Below, piece after piece: positions 1 through 11,876 of a stretch of 64,000 bases of DNA. Positions within the stretch are counted from its first letter, which is position 1, and the number at the start of each line of letters is the position of its first letter. A program made the position numbers and the translations under genes. Source of the stretch: Marasmius tenuissimus (Eukaryota > Basidiomycota > Agaricomycetes > Agaricales > Marasmiaceae); contig JAQOTA010000037.1 of NCBI GenBank assembly GCA_029532415.1, positions 62,001-126,000 of the forward strand. The letters are read 5' to 3'. The notes beneath the pieces are model-generated. The model did not search any database, was not told the origin of the DNA, and saw only the letters and a program-made list of their open reading frames with translations.

Positions 1-357
1 CCATCTACGATTTTCGCCCTTGAACATGTAACCAATGTTCCCCGACACTTGACCCATTTTTATTATTTCGGTGATTTGCCTATTGAGTTCAGGCCTGAGA
101 ATCTTGGCTTAGAACTCTTCACGAATAATCTTGGATAGCTTCCTGAGTCTACGACTGGCGAGGAGGTGAGTGACTTGTTTGGATTGAAAACGGTTGTAGA
201 GGTTTTGCTTACCACTCTCAAGTACTGGCTTTGTTGAGAGCATGGGTGTCATCGTGGGGAGAAGACAAGAGTTTTGCGTCTTTGAATAACTTTAAGCGCT
301 CACACAACCTCCCTTACCCCAACGACCAAAGACCACCCTGACTAGACTTCTCCCCCT
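1..357. repeat. Left arm of the repeat that received the Copia element
   Basis: This stretch matches about 32583-32953 base for base over most of its length, and more loosely 18480-18760. It stops exactly at the Copia 5' LTR and resumes at 17949, so it is the left half of the Copia target. Reading frames on both strands are broken by stops. On the minus strand it resembles the decayed exon seen near 18600 and 40200, so it is probably a remnant of the same multicopy gene. I cannot name that gene. Confidence 0.75.
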
Positions 358-614
358 TGTTGAATCCGGACTCCCGGATATATGGACCGTTGTATCGGGC
401 CGCATCTATGCTTCAATCGTTTCACTATGATCTATGCTATTCCTAGTCACTCCCGTTATAGTAGCTACAGCCACACCTGTATAGTATATAAGTAGCTCTG
501 TATCTACATGCAAGATCAGTACTTTACTATTCTCGTTGCTGCCTCTAAGTCTACCTCCAGGTGAGCTAGTCTGTCCCATGCTGCCACTGCGTGGGCAGGA
601 CCTCTGCCTCAACA
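358..614 (+). repeat. Copia 5' LTR
   Basis: The 257-bp LTR starts TGTTGAATCC and ends CTCAACA. It differs from the 3' LTR only at position 376 (G here, A at 17710). A TATA-like TATATAAG lies at 485-492, suggesting the promoter and the U3/R region. The 5-bp duplication CCCCT precedes it at 353-357. Confidence 0.95.
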
Positions 615-631
615 GGTTATGGGCCCCGGTG
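615..631 (+). other. Putative Copia primer binding site
   Basis: The bases directly after the 5' LTR start GGTTATGGGCC. Copia elements often prime from an internal half of initiator tRNA-Met, whose anticodon-arm complement is similar (GGTTATGAGCC). The match is imperfect, so the assignment is an inference from position and partial similarity. Confidence 0.45.
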
Positions 632-941
632 CCCTATTGATGTGCCCTGCGATGGCAAGCTCTCTAGGATGTGCACCTTTACTGAGTGCTGCCTATGATG
701 ATGCGCTATTGTGGTCGTTGCACTCGATAACCATCATGACTGCTTGATTGCTGTCGTGATGGGCAGACTGTTAACACTGGTACTGGACCTGTGTTGTCGA
801 CATCTTAATTGATGCTTGGCACTGATGGATCATGTCCTCAACAACGGTTGATGGCTGTTGCCATTGATCGTGCAGTGATTTCTTTTATCATTGCCTATGA
901 TGATGAACATATGCTGATCGTTGTTTTATCTCCAGATCGCT

Positions 942-3900
942 ATGGCTCCTGTTATGTCTACCCTTATCCCCACCGTTGAGGTCTTCAGCGGTGTCAACTG
1001 GCGCAAGTGGTCCAAGGGTCTTGGTACCTATGCCATGATCAACGAGTTCTACGACCATTACACCAATGACAATCCTGAACCCGCTGAACCCGAGAAACCT
1101 ACCGAACCATCTGAACCCAAGCCAACTACTCGCACTGTCACCGTTCCTGCTCGTGAAGGTGGAGAAGCTACTCGACGTACAGAGACAGTCTCCCCTACCG
1201 ATGAACAGATGCAGCAGTATGGTAGGGACCTTGAGCAGTATGCTAAGGATTTGGAAAGGTATGAGAAGGATCTTCTCAGACACGAGAAGGACCATCGACG
1301 TTGGAAGAAGTATGAATTCAAGGCCATGGGTGCACTACGTGCCACCACCACCATTGCCGTGCAGAGTATTATCGAGGATGATGATACGGCTTGGGGTGCT
1401 TGGGAGAAGATCAAGGCTCGTTATGGTCAACAGACTTCTGTCTCTGTTTGGGCTGACTTCAAGTTGGTCATGGAGTTTCGTTTGTCTGGTGGCAACCCTG
1501 TTCCCGAGATTGCCAGACTTGAACTTCTATTCGGCCAACTCTCTGAAGCTCAGATCGAACTCCCTACCCTCGTCAAAGCCATGCTCCTCCTCTCTATCAT
1601 TCCACAGTCATGGGCCAACGCTCGTGAATTCGCTACCAATGGTAACTCGCCAGCTGAACTTACTTTCGAAGTGGCTCGTGATGCTGTCATTAACCACTAC
1701 GAAGCTCGGAAACCCGCTCCTCTCGCGTCACGCATCTCTTCTGTTAAGAAGAAGGACAAAGACCCGAAGTTTAACCAGCAGTCTAATCCTCCTTCGTCGT
1801 CGTCTAACAATAACAACCTGTCTAATAACGACAATGACCAGAAGAAGAAGAACAACCGACGTGGCAGGAAGAAGAAGGGTGATTCTCAGGACAACAAGGG
1901 TGACTCCTCTCACAAGGGTCATTCTCATATCGCGTCCCTCGCTCATTTGTCCATCTCCACACCCTCCATCGTTCCTGATACTCCATCCGTCGTACATCCC
2001 GTGGACCGATCCCGGGATCCACTCCACATGCAGCGTTTCTCCGGTGCTACCTTGGGTGGTACTGTTTTTGAGAATGCTCAGGCTGCTCGCAGTCTTGCCA
2101 ATCGTCTTGGTGTTCCCAAGTATGCCCACGTCCTTGAACCTATGGAACAGGGATATGCGGCTGCTTCCTCTTCCTCCCTGAAGCATCGTATTGATGGTCC
2201 CTCCTCCACTGCTCCACCTGCAAAGCATGCTAAGAGCGTCGAGAAGGTTTATGACCTCTATGATTCCTTCTATGAGGACTCCGACTCTGAGCGTGAGGAT
2301 TGTATCGCGTTGAACGCTGTTAACGATTCTTTGCGTACGGAGATTGCGAGTGGAAGTGCCATGGACGTTGACAGCGAGATCGCAGATGCTGCTGGTTTTT
2401 CCGACGATGTTGAGTACGATTCGGTCTCCATCGGATCTGAGGAATCTGACGATGACAGGCGAGTGCCTTATCTCAGTCTTTCTTCTAACACTGATACGAA
2501 CATACAGTGCGCCGCTTTACTAGCCGCTTCTAAACGTAGTAGTTCGGATATCGTGTCCCGTATGAAATTTGCGCAATATATTGGTGATCACTTTGCCACA
2601 TGTGCCAATTGTAAGGGAAAGAAGGTGACTGGAAGCTCGCAAGAGTGGATCGTCGATTCGGGTGCTTCATCGCACTTTACTTATGATCTCGAAGATTTTG
2701 CCGAGTATGAACCCATGAACAATGGACCGCAGCTAAACACTGCACAGAAGGACAACCCTATCCAAATTAAAGGGAAAGGGACTGTGTTCATCTCTCATTC
2801 TGTTGAAGGATCTGATGGTCGTATGGAGGAACGCATTACGCGACTCTATCCTGTCTATTATGTTCCACTTCTGTCAATTCGACTTCTCTCTCTTGGAGAA
2901 TTTTTGCAAGGTGGTCTGCAAGTACGCGGATCGTCTAGCAAATTGGCTTTTTATAATAAGGGTCGACGCCAGTCATTGGTATCTTACCCGCTCACGCATG
3001 GTCAAACCATCTTTTGGGTTAGCTCGCAGAAAGCTTCTGCTCGTAGCTTAATGGCCAAGTCAACAATGGATAAAGTTGACTACAAGGTTCTACACAGACG
3101 TTTCGGACATTGTTCAGACAAAGCTCTGGATAAAGCTCGGAAGCATACTAAAAACTTCCCAGAATTCGACCGAAAACCGAAGAAAACCCGATTATGCCGA
3201 GGATGTGCAGAAGGAAAGATGCATTCCAGATCGTTCCCTGACTCCACAACCCGTGCCTCGAAACCCTTCGAGAAAATCCACTCCGACCTCAAACAATTCC
3301 CCACTGAGTCGTACCACAAATATAAATGGTATATGTCGTTCGTCGACGACTGTACTTCACATGGCTGGACAATGCTCATGCGACGCAAATCTGACTCTGT
3401 CAAGATGCTCCGTGACTTTATTGCTATGGTGAAGGTACAATTCGGTGTTGATATTAAGGAATGGATGTCTGATGGAGGGGGAGAGTACAAATCAGATGCC
3501 TTCGATGATGTACTAAAGGAGCACGGTATCAAAATTCTGACCAGCATTCCATATACGCCGGAACAGAATGGTCGTGCAGAACGGTTCAATCGGACCATAG
3601 TCAAGAAAGCTCAAGCTCTTCGCTTTGATGCTTGTCTTCCACCTTCTTGGTGGGAATTCTGTGTGTTGCATGCTGTTGCACTTCACAATCGGACGCCGTC
3701 CCAGCGTTTACGTTGGTTGACCCCGCATGAGAAGTTGCATGGCAGTGCACCGGATGTTTCGGATCTCCGAGTCTTCGGATGTGCAGCGTATGCGTTTATT
3801 CCGGAAAAGCGTCGAGTTAACAAGTTATCTCCGCGTTCGGAACTGATGACCTTCATCGGTTTTTAGGAAGGCATGAAAGGATATGTCTTTATGAAAATGT

Positions 3901-4616
3901 CCAATAATGCTATCTTCAAAAGCGCTACTGCTCTGTTCGATGAAAACTTGTTCCCGAAGTGTTCTGATAAGAAACCTCGTGGCTTTACCCCGGTGGGTGA
4001 AATCCCTGAAATACCGCCGGTATTGGGTGAAAATCCCAACTTCTCTTCGGATAGTGATGATGATTCGTCTGATGACGATCTATATCCTCCCAAGAACCTT
4101 CCAAAGCGATCGGAATCTCCTCATGACGATGATGGAGATGGTACTGTACCTCAGGGTGAACGTCAACACTCTGATCCTGATCCTCCGTTCCAGCATCCCA
4201 GGCCACCTACGCCAGTAGGTGGTAAAGAGCAGTCTCCGCCGCCAAGGCGTTCAGGCAGGAAACGGACGGGTACTAAGCAACCTGATAACGTATTTGGTGA
4301 ACAACGAGACCCAAATAATCCCTCGCGCATTGTGCGAGATATGGAGAAAAATTCTACATGGAGAGATGCCACGGGTGATAGAGAACCCATGGATCCACCT
4401 ACTACTCGTAGGAGAGGCAGACCCAGAAAAGTTCCTGGGACTAATCATGCCAGTCTGTCTACCATGTGTAACTCCAGGGGGAGTCAGCCCGATAGCTTAG
4501 TGCAACAATTATCCCAGGAAGGGGGAGTAGGTTTCGTGATTTATCTGTTAAATCGGGCAGTTCCTATTCACGACAACCTCACCGATATGTCTAACGTTCG
4601 AGAGTGGACTCTCCGT
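942..4616 (+). pseudogene. Copia gag-protease-integrase, 5' part of polyprotein
   Basis: One reading frame runs from ATG 942 to the transposon junction at 4616. It holds, in order, a Copia-type Gag (start FSGVNWRKW), a Lys/Asn/Ser-rich basic stretch, an aspartic protease with DSGASSH near 2651, the pre-integrase zinc segment (LHRRFGH...CRGC) near 3090-3210, and the integrase core with Asp in HSDL, Asp in MSDGGGEY and Glu in NGRAERFNRT. The frame has one internal stop, TAG at 3864-3866, between FIGF and EGMKGY, so it is a pseudogene as read. An earlier TTG at 921 is in frame, but ATG 942 is the likely start. The last codons before the insertion encode VREWTLR, and the frame continues at 16123. 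Confidence 0.92.
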
Positions 4617-4829
4617 TGTAAAGCGCCACTCGCGGTGTATAATAAAATCTAACTCGTAGGTCAAATCCTCCCAACACTCAAGAGTGTAGCTGAAGGGTGC
4701 GGGAATCGGGGATCGGCGTTGATCGTAGGTTCTGCTCTTAGCCAGACTGCAATAGTAGGCTGAAGGAAATCTGACTCAAGAAACTATCCAACTAAGGTAG
4801 CTTCGCCTCTGAAACCAGTTCGGAGGTCA

Positions 4830-5755
4830 AAAGTGGGGTTCGGAAGAGAGGTTTATAGGTTGTTTCGGGAGTGTAGAGTTTGTTTGGTGCTTCGGAAGTG
4901 CGTTCTTAGGCTTCAACTAGCTTCAGAACCACTCGAACAGCGAGGGGCAACAAGACAATCAAATCAAACAATGGCAATAAGACTCCAATCAAGTCTGTCA
5001 ATGACTGAAGACCAACTGTCAACGGCGAACAATATCCTCAGCCCAATTAGCTTCGGAAGTTCAACAATAGCTCAGCCAGTCAAGTCGGCGTCGCAGACAA
5101 ACAATGCAAAGTCAAGGTCAAGCAAGTGTTCAATGGATTTTCTAGGTTTGGGCAAACAAAGTTCTATTCCGTTCTAATGTCTCTCCAGAAGCGCTCCCGA
5201 GTCAACTGACTACCCAACAAGTGGAATAGCTTCGTATCCTCTAAATACTAATCGTACGGATTGCTTGGGGATTCTTGATGAAAACCCCACTGCTTATATA
5301 CCCTAGGAGGCTCTAATTCTACCTAATTGTACAAATATCGAACAAACCATGCCTCGGAGGCATAAACTACCTACTTTGGAATATACTTGGAGAGTTTTGT
5401 GTTTAATCTACGCTTTTGAACCCCAAAGTCAAAACCAATAATTTGCTTTGGAAGTATTCATCAGCCTCGAACGTTCTCTAACATTCTTTTCTTCCGGGTC
5501 TCTTCTATCGATGGTTCCGTTCTGCCTATCTGCCTCCGCAGCATTGATTCTCCGGTTCTAGACCATTCAATCGTCGTAGGTCATCCTGTTCTGTCTGCCT
5601 CCGAAGCATATACTCCCTTCGTCTGAAGCAAAGTACTTGCCTCCGAAGTGCTACTAGATGCCTATATTCATGGAGTTACCCAGCCGTTCATAGCCAGGTC
5701 AATGTCCTTTCCGTAGCTCGGATAATTCTGAGGTCCTGCCATCCATATGGCCGCC
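4830..5755. repeat. Left subterminal array of CTTCGGAGGC-type motifs
   Basis: Short, often palindromic motifs built on TTCGGA/TCCGAA recur about every 30-80 bases here, for example near 4840, 4900, 5050, 5350, 5530, 5600 and 5645. They lie on both strands and also fill the other end of the transposon. No convincing protein-coding frame is present. The Gypsy interrupts the array at 5755/5756. Confidence 0.6.
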
Positions 5756-6471
5756 TGTTAGGATCGTGCGGATATGACAGCCCGGACGGAGGTCCGAGCG
5801 GGAGAGACGAAAGCCGACGTGCCGGAATGGACTAGTCGGAGCTGGAGAGGTTCCGACGACCGGAAGGCCGAACGGATGGTTGGACAATAGTCGAAGGTTT
5901 CGCCAACGACACCGTTGAGTTGAGTTGTCCTTGACCGGAAGGAAAGGAAAATAAAGATGAAGAGGAGATAGAGATTAAGAGACGGAATGAGACGAAATGA
6001 GATAAACGGAAACCAAGTTGATTTTAATTCTGAGGAATACAAGTCGTGAAGTATCTAGCTTATATATGTATCGATCTCCGAGACCTCCGAAGGGGTTCCG
6101 GAGATCGTAGTACCGATAGTGAGTCAAGAGCGGGAGAGGAAGTATGTACAGTACGGAATCTGGGACGAAGGGTGAAGTCCCGGAGTCGGAGATGAATCGG
6201 ATATGAAGTGTCAGAATGGAATGTACGGGATGAGTCATGACAGAATGGAAAGCGGAATGTCGGAATGTAGAGTAAACGTACTACTCGGAAATGAATCGGT
6301 GTATATGTATCTCCGATCCGTAAGTACCGGGAACACGACGTTGGAATCCGAAGACATGTTCCGGAAGGGATCGTGAAGGAAGAGAAAACATAAAGTAGAT
6401 TCCGAGTATCGGAATCTCCGGAAGGTGAGTGGAAAGCCTTCGGAAACCCCGGAACCGGCATGGATGTAACA
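5756..6471 (-). repeat. Gypsy 3' LTR (plus-strand left copy)
   Basis: The 716-bp LTR starts TGTTAGGATCGTGCGG and ends GGATGTAACA on the plus strand. No difference from 13834-14549 was found by eye. It contains about 34 CGGA/TCCG tetramers, roughly six times the chance expectation. The solo LTR at 46370-47126 shares its ends and parts of its interior. Confidence 0.95.
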
Positions 6472-6656
6472 GTATCCCCCTCTTAAGGCTCTCGCCTCGA
6501 GAGCCGCGGAGGAAGTAAGAAGAAAATCGTAAGACGTAAAAATTCGGAAGCATTCGGAAAGAAACCATAAACAATAAAACGTGATGAGTCGATAGAACGT
6601 TCTGGAACACGGAAGAATATTCTGGAAATCCAAACAAGGAACAAATAGAAAAAAGA

Positions 6657-6664
6657 TATATAAG
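6657..6664 (+). promoter_or_regulatory. TATA box of the antisense gene
   Basis: TATATAAG lies 44 bases upstream of the ATG at 6708 on the plus strand, opposite to the retrotransposon's own transcription. The spacing suits a promoter with a short 5' leader. This supports independent expression of the plus-strand gene rather than a chance ORF. Confidence 0.55.
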
Positions 6665-6707
6665 AAGCGCACCAAGCGAATCCTAACTTCATTCCCCAAC
6701 TCATAAA

Positions 6708-7930
6708 ATGTCACCTACACCATCCCGGACTCCAACTCCGACACGTTTCACCTTTACTACCCCTCGTCCAGACGAAAATATTCCGGAGTATGACGAACCG
6801 GAACCCATTGTGGATCCACAAGCCGATCTTCCGACGAAACGCGCGCAAAACCGATTGTGGAGTAAATGGGATGAAGCACGAGAAAAGTGGGAGGAAGAGC
6901 GGAAAGCGGAAGTCGAAAAGCGGATTGCGGAATGGGAGACGGAGAGGACGGAATTGGAGCGGGGTGAACAGGAATGGAAGGTCGGGCGGGACGCAAGGGC
7001 GGAGGACCGAAAGAAGCAGAAAGAGGCGGATGAGGAGGAAGTCCGGAGGGGAATGATTCCGGAACCTCAGGTGAAGCCCGAGATTTTCTTTCTTTCCGAC
7101 ACCGATATCGAGTCCCTGGACCGTGACTGGGAAAGGGTGTGTCCGACTCGTTCGGATTTTCTCTTCCGGATCTTTTAACTTGTTTTAGTGTTATCCTATG
7201 CTGACATCGCACCAACAAATGGTCTTCCAGGCGGGATTTGCAGCGGGAAAGAAAGCGGAAGCGGAGACCGGAAAGAGGAAGGGTTTAGGGAGGAAAGGAA
7301 AAGGGAAGGAAGTAGAGGCGGAGATCACGGATCCGGCGGAGGTCGGAACAGGGCCGCTGAACCCAACTTGTAAGTCCGGATTTTGTTCATCATTCCGGGT
7401 TCAACTGACGCTTTCTAGCTTGTAAGACGTGTGTCACTCGGAATGCGGAATGCCGGAGGAACGAGGACTTGCAGTCCAAGGGCGACGGAGGTAAGAACGC
7501 CTGTTTCCGGTGCAGGATCAAAAAGGGCAAATGTAGCCTAGCCCGTTCCGGAGGTGGCGCTCGCTCCGAGGGAGAATCCGTCATGACGGAAAAGACGAAA
7601 GGTGCGGCTAGCGGTCGGAAAGGAAAAGGAAAAGAGATTGGGCTCCGGCTGACTCCAGATACGGAGAAAGCCTTGCGTCAAATCAACCGGGGCCTTCAAC
7701 TTCTCCTGGCGCATTGGGGAGTCCCTTTCGAGGATAGCTCCGAAGAAGAGGATGAGCCTGCCGCGGAGCCGGAGGATACGGATGATCGGGAGGAAGGGCC
7801 CTCTTCCAGGCCTAGTAAGAGGCCTGCCTCGAAGTCTCCGAAGAACATTCGGAAGAAAGTCAAGAGCGCGGAAACGATTCCGGAAGACGCTGACGGTGAA
7901 GAAGAAGATGAAGATAGGATGAAGGAGTAG
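6708..7930 (+). CDS. Antisense gene in Gypsy: Zn2Cys6-like, coiled-coil protein
   Basis: I infer three exons, 6708-7136, 7189-7369 and 7419-7930, with GT-AG introns of 52 and 49 nt that keep one frame and give about 373 residues. Exon 1 encodes a Pro/Thr-rich start and then a charged, probably coiled-coil segment (about residues 47-112). Across the second splice the frame forms two CX2CX6C units: Cys 205, 208, 215 and Cys 232, 235, 242, separated by 16 residues. This resembles fungal Zn2Cys6 DNA-binding clusters, though the linker is long. The C-terminal third is acidic and Ser-rich with basic KKGK/RKGKGK patches, consistent with a nuclear protein. The gene has its own TATA box and converges on pol, ending 147 bp before the pol stop. 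No signal peptide or membrane segment is visible, so it is not env-like. Function is unknown; DNA binding is inferred. Confidence 0.72.
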
Positions 7931-8077
7931 AGGAATGGACGTCCGGAATCCGGACAATTCTTGTTTTTTTGTAGTACTGTAGCATAATCGTGAAACGTCG
8001 CCCGGCCGGAAGGCCTTTCTCGGAATAATGAGTGATCGTAAGATAGTCGGAATCGGAATCGGAAGCGATAAATGAAC

Positions 8078-11000
8078 TTAGATAGAATCGATAGGTCCAG
8101 GCTTGTGAGGATAACGTTCGTGGAAAGCTCGGAGGAGGTCCGGAGCGTTGAAGTTGTCTGCCGTGACCCAAGAAAACTCCTCGTCGGTGCCTTCGTATCC
8201 GAGCCATCGGATGCGATATTGTAACTTGCACTTGAAACGACGGTCGATCTTGGAGTCTAGGATCTCGGAAATCTCGTAATGATCTTCTTCTCCGGTGTCG
8301 AGTTCGACGGGACCCGGAGGAGGCTGGAAACGATTCGGAATGGGGTTCGGAAGGATGGATTCGAGTTGGGAAACGTGGAAAGTTGGATGGATGGTTCGGA
8401 ATTCAGTCGGAAGTCGGAGGGTATAAGCAACTGGAGATGGTGTAGCAATGATTTCAAAAGGACCTAGGAATTTCTCGGAGAATTTAGCGGTAGGTCTGGT
8501 CGTTTTGATGTACTTAGCGGAGACCATGACTTTATCGCCAATCTTCCATTCCGGCTGAGGCTGGAGATGTCGATCCTTCTGTTCCTTCATACGGGTTTGG
8601 GCGTGAGTAAGTTCTTCTCGGAGCATGGAATGAAGCTCATCTAGATCAACCACAAACTCTCGTGCACGGGCGGAAGCCATGTCTCGTTCCGGATGGATGG
8701 TGATGTTCGGATGATAACCTTTGTTGGCAAAGAATGGTGAGATTCCGGTGGAAGCGTTCGGAGCATTGTTGTAAGCGAACTCCGCAAGAGGCAGAAGTTC
8801 ATCCCAGTTGTCCTGCTGGTAAGAACAGTAGACTCGGATATACTGCTCAAGCGTCTGATTCGCCCGTTCAGTCTGTCCGTCGGCGGAAGGGTGATAACCG
8901 GAAGTGTAGTGAAGATTCATGTCAAGGGCTTTCCCGAGGGAACGCATGAAGTGGGAAACGAATTCGGAACCACGGTCGGAGGTGACGTGCTGAGGAACTC
9001 CATGCTTAGAGAACACATGGATAACGAAGAGTCGAGCGAGTTGTTCGGAAGTGATATGGATGTCTGTAGGAATGAAGATTGCTTGTTTCGAAGCGCGGTC
9101 GATGATAACTAGAATGGAATTGGAACCGTTAGAGTTCGGAAGTTCCTCGATGAAGTCCATAGAGATAGAGTCCCATGGTCGTGCGGGAACCGGAAGGGGT
9201 CGTAGAAGTCCGTATGGCCGATGTCGTGGAGTCTTGTTCCGTGCACAGATTACACAGGAGCGAACGTAGTCTCGCACGAACTCTCGGATGAGAGGCCATG
9301 TATATTGACGTCGGATGGTTTCTAGGGTCCGGTTCTGTCCGAAGTGACCAGAGATGATATGATCATGATATTGTTGGAGGATTCTAAGTCGGAGGTTGTT
9401 GGCTTCAGGAACGTAGATTCTGTCATCTAAACGGAGGAAACCTGTCTCGTCGACAGTCCATCTAGTCTCTTCGGAAGTGTCGGAAGCGGATCGGAAGTGT
9501 TGCATGAGGGAGGAATCTTCTGTCTGAGCAGTCCGGATGTCTTCATGGAGCTGCTCGACGTCCATGATAACGCTTGCGCGAAGAACTGGACCTTCGAGGA
9601 ATGTAGCGCGGAGGGAAGCGGTGAGTTGTTCCTGAGTGAATACAGGTCGGAAGTTGTGTGGATTGAGATGGGCGTAAGGCGTATCCCCTCTTTAGGATAG
9701 ACGTCCCATCGTCTAGTCAAAGCGTCCGGTTTTGCACCGAGCTTGCCAGGACGGAAACGAATTACCATGTTAAAGTGAGAGAGGTACTCGGACCAGCGTA
9801 CTTGTCGTCGGGTGAGAATCTTCGTAGTAGTGAAATATTCAAGATTTTTGTGATCCGTTACCACGTCAACCGGATTCTCGGAACCTTCCAGATAGTGCCG
9901 CCAACGTTTGAACGCCTCGAATATAGCGAGAAGCTCTTTGTCGTGCACATCGTAGTTGAGTTCCGGAGGAGTGAAAGTCCGGGAGTGGAATGCGATAGGA
10001 TGGATCTCACCGTCGTCGGTCCGGATAGAGAGGATAGCCGCCAACGCATAATCGGATGCGTCGGTTTCCACAATGATTTCTCGATCAGGAATCCAGTGCG
10101 TGAGGATAGGAGCATGAGTGAATGCCTCTTTCAGAGTATCGAAGGCAGCCTGGCATTCCGGGCTGAAGTTCCAACGAATGTCTTTCCGAGTGAGGCGGGT
10201 TAAAGGAACGGTGATGGCGCTATAGTTGAAGATAAAACGCCGATAGAAGTTGCAAAAGCCGAGGAAAGATTGAATATCCTTAACTTTGCGCGGCGTAGGC
10301 CACTTGGTAATGATATCCACTTTGGACATATCCATCCGAAGACCATCCGGCGAAAGAATGTAGCCGAGGTATTCGATAGTATCGGTATGGAATTCGCACT
10401 TGGAGGCTTTGCAGTACAATCCGTTTGCCCGGAGGCGTTTGAGAACCTCCCGGACATGCTTCTTGTGAGAGGAAATGTCGTCGGAATAGATGAGGATGTC
10501 GTCTAGGTAAACTAAAACGTTAACATCAAGCATATCGGAGAAAATGTTGTTGACGAAGCGTTGGAAGACTGCAGGTGCGTTGGATAGTCCTTCCGGCATA
10601 ACCCGCCACTCGAATGAGCCGTAACGGGTCCGGAAAGCGGTCTTGTATTCATCACCGTCGGCGATACGCACAAGGTGATAAGCGTGACGGAGGTCAAGCT
10701 TGGTGTAGATCCGAGCCTTTCGCGGAGCGTCGAGAAGGTCGGAAATGAGAGGGAGCGGATAGCGATCCTTTTTGGTAATCTTGTTGAGACCTCGGAAGTC
10801 GACACAGAGTCTAAGATCACCACTCTTCTTCTTGACGAAGAGAACGGGAGCGCCGAAAGGAGATTTGGATGGAGTGATGAGCCCGGCCTGGAGATGTTCA
10901 TCGATGAATTCCCGGAGAGCTGTGATCTCCGTTTGAGAAAGGGAATAGATCGGACCGAGAGGTGGTTCCGTTCCTTCCTCTAACTGAATCTTCATGTCGT

Positions 11001-11868
11001 CTTCTCCCCGATGCGACGGAAGCTGTTTCGACATTTCTGGACTGAAGACGTCAGTGAATTCATGATAATCAGGCGGAATGATTGCCAAATCTTCCTCGGA
11101 AAGTTCCGCCGCACGTCCGGAAACCGTGTCGGAAGGCGTCATCTGGATGGTGAACGCCCGAGCACCGGATTCGGACTTCGCTCGGAGGTAAGCGCCAGCT
11201 GATATGAGGGAAACCTTTGGAGCTATAGCAGACGGAGCTGAGAGAAGATCAGCGTAGGAATAGATGGGCTCGAATGGATAAGATGGAGACTTAGCCTTGC
11301 GCCGAGGCGATTTAGGCTGAGGAGAGACTTCCGAGAGCTCGGAAGAGCGAGTCGGAAGGGCCGGCTGAGACGGAATTGGCTTTGTCCGGAATTCGATACT
11401 GTTGTTCGACCAGTCAACCAACGGGTTGTAGCGGTGAAGCCAGTTATATCCTAAAACTAGGCTGCAAGCCGAATCAAGGTGAGTGACGTAAAAGTCAATC
11501 GGAAGGATGTCTCCAGAAGAAAAAGTGATAGGTAAAGAGGCCATGCGCGAAATAGTGGAACCATGGGAACCATTGAGAAGGCGAAGAGAAATAGGTGGTA
11601 TTGAAACGGTAGGTACTTGGTTACGTTCCACATACTTTGTATCTATAAAGCAGTGGGACGAACCGGAATCGACGAGAGCAGAAAAAGATAATGGTACAGT
11701 AGTAGATGATTGTTCGTGTATATCGGAAGAAATAGACATATTTGAAGAAAGAGTAAGAGTAAGAGAATTAGGCGAAGAAAGAGCGGCTGCGTTGAGAGTT
11801 ACCTCGGTGGAACGATCCGGCTCAACGCAACTCCGAACTCGTTCTGAGGGTTCGGAGTTGCGGACTAT
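8078..11868 (-). pseudogene. Gypsy pol: protease, RT, RNase H, integrase, chromodomain
   Basis: On the minus strand the frame is open from the gag stop region (11868) through ATG 11739. It carries a protease (ALVDSGSSHCFID), RT with YLDD near 10500, RNase H (ETDASDYALAAIL; VTDHKNLEYF), then the integrase zinc domain, a DDE core (SMDFIEELP; TSDRGSEFV; DGQTERANQ) and a C-terminal chromodomain (YEISEILDSK...YRIRWLGYEG). Between RNase H and integrase, at the C-run 9685-9690, the frame shifts by one base: the upstream frame runs on to a stop at 9427, while integrase continues in the other frame to 8078. A one-base loss in a homopolymer is the simplest cause. Apart from this lesion pol looks complete. 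Pol lies in the -1 frame relative to gag. Confidence 0.9.
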
Positions 11869-11876
11869 TTTTTCGC
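11865..11876 (-). promoter_or_regulatory. Candidate -1 frameshift site at the gag stop
   Basis: Gag ends GCG AAA AAA TAG on the minus strand. Slipping back one base on the A-run would enter the pol frame, which stays open with no stop from here to the pol ATG at 11739. The heptamer (G AAA AAA) is not the fully canonical X XXY YYZ, so efficiency is uncertain. Position and frame fit Gag-Pol recoding. Confidence 0.55.

Noticed and set aside
888..1414. Minus-strand ORFs (135 and 118 codons) over the Copia gag
   Set aside because: They are antisense to a well-supported gag frame and have low-complexity Ser/Val-rich translations with no splice or homology support.
5758..6714. Overlapping minus-strand ORFs in the Gypsy LTR, repeated in both LTRs
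   Set aside because: They recur only because the LTRs are duplicated. The translations are Ser/Phe/Arg-rich and cross the promoter region.
6708..7930. Antisense Gypsy gene as an envelope gene
   Set aside because: There is no signal peptide, no membrane segment and no cleavage motif. The protein is charged with nuclear-type basic patches.
9685..9690. Programmed frameshift between RNase H and integrase
   Set aside because: Recoding in this position is not known for Gypsy pol, and the run is a plain C homopolymer. A one-base indel is simpler.
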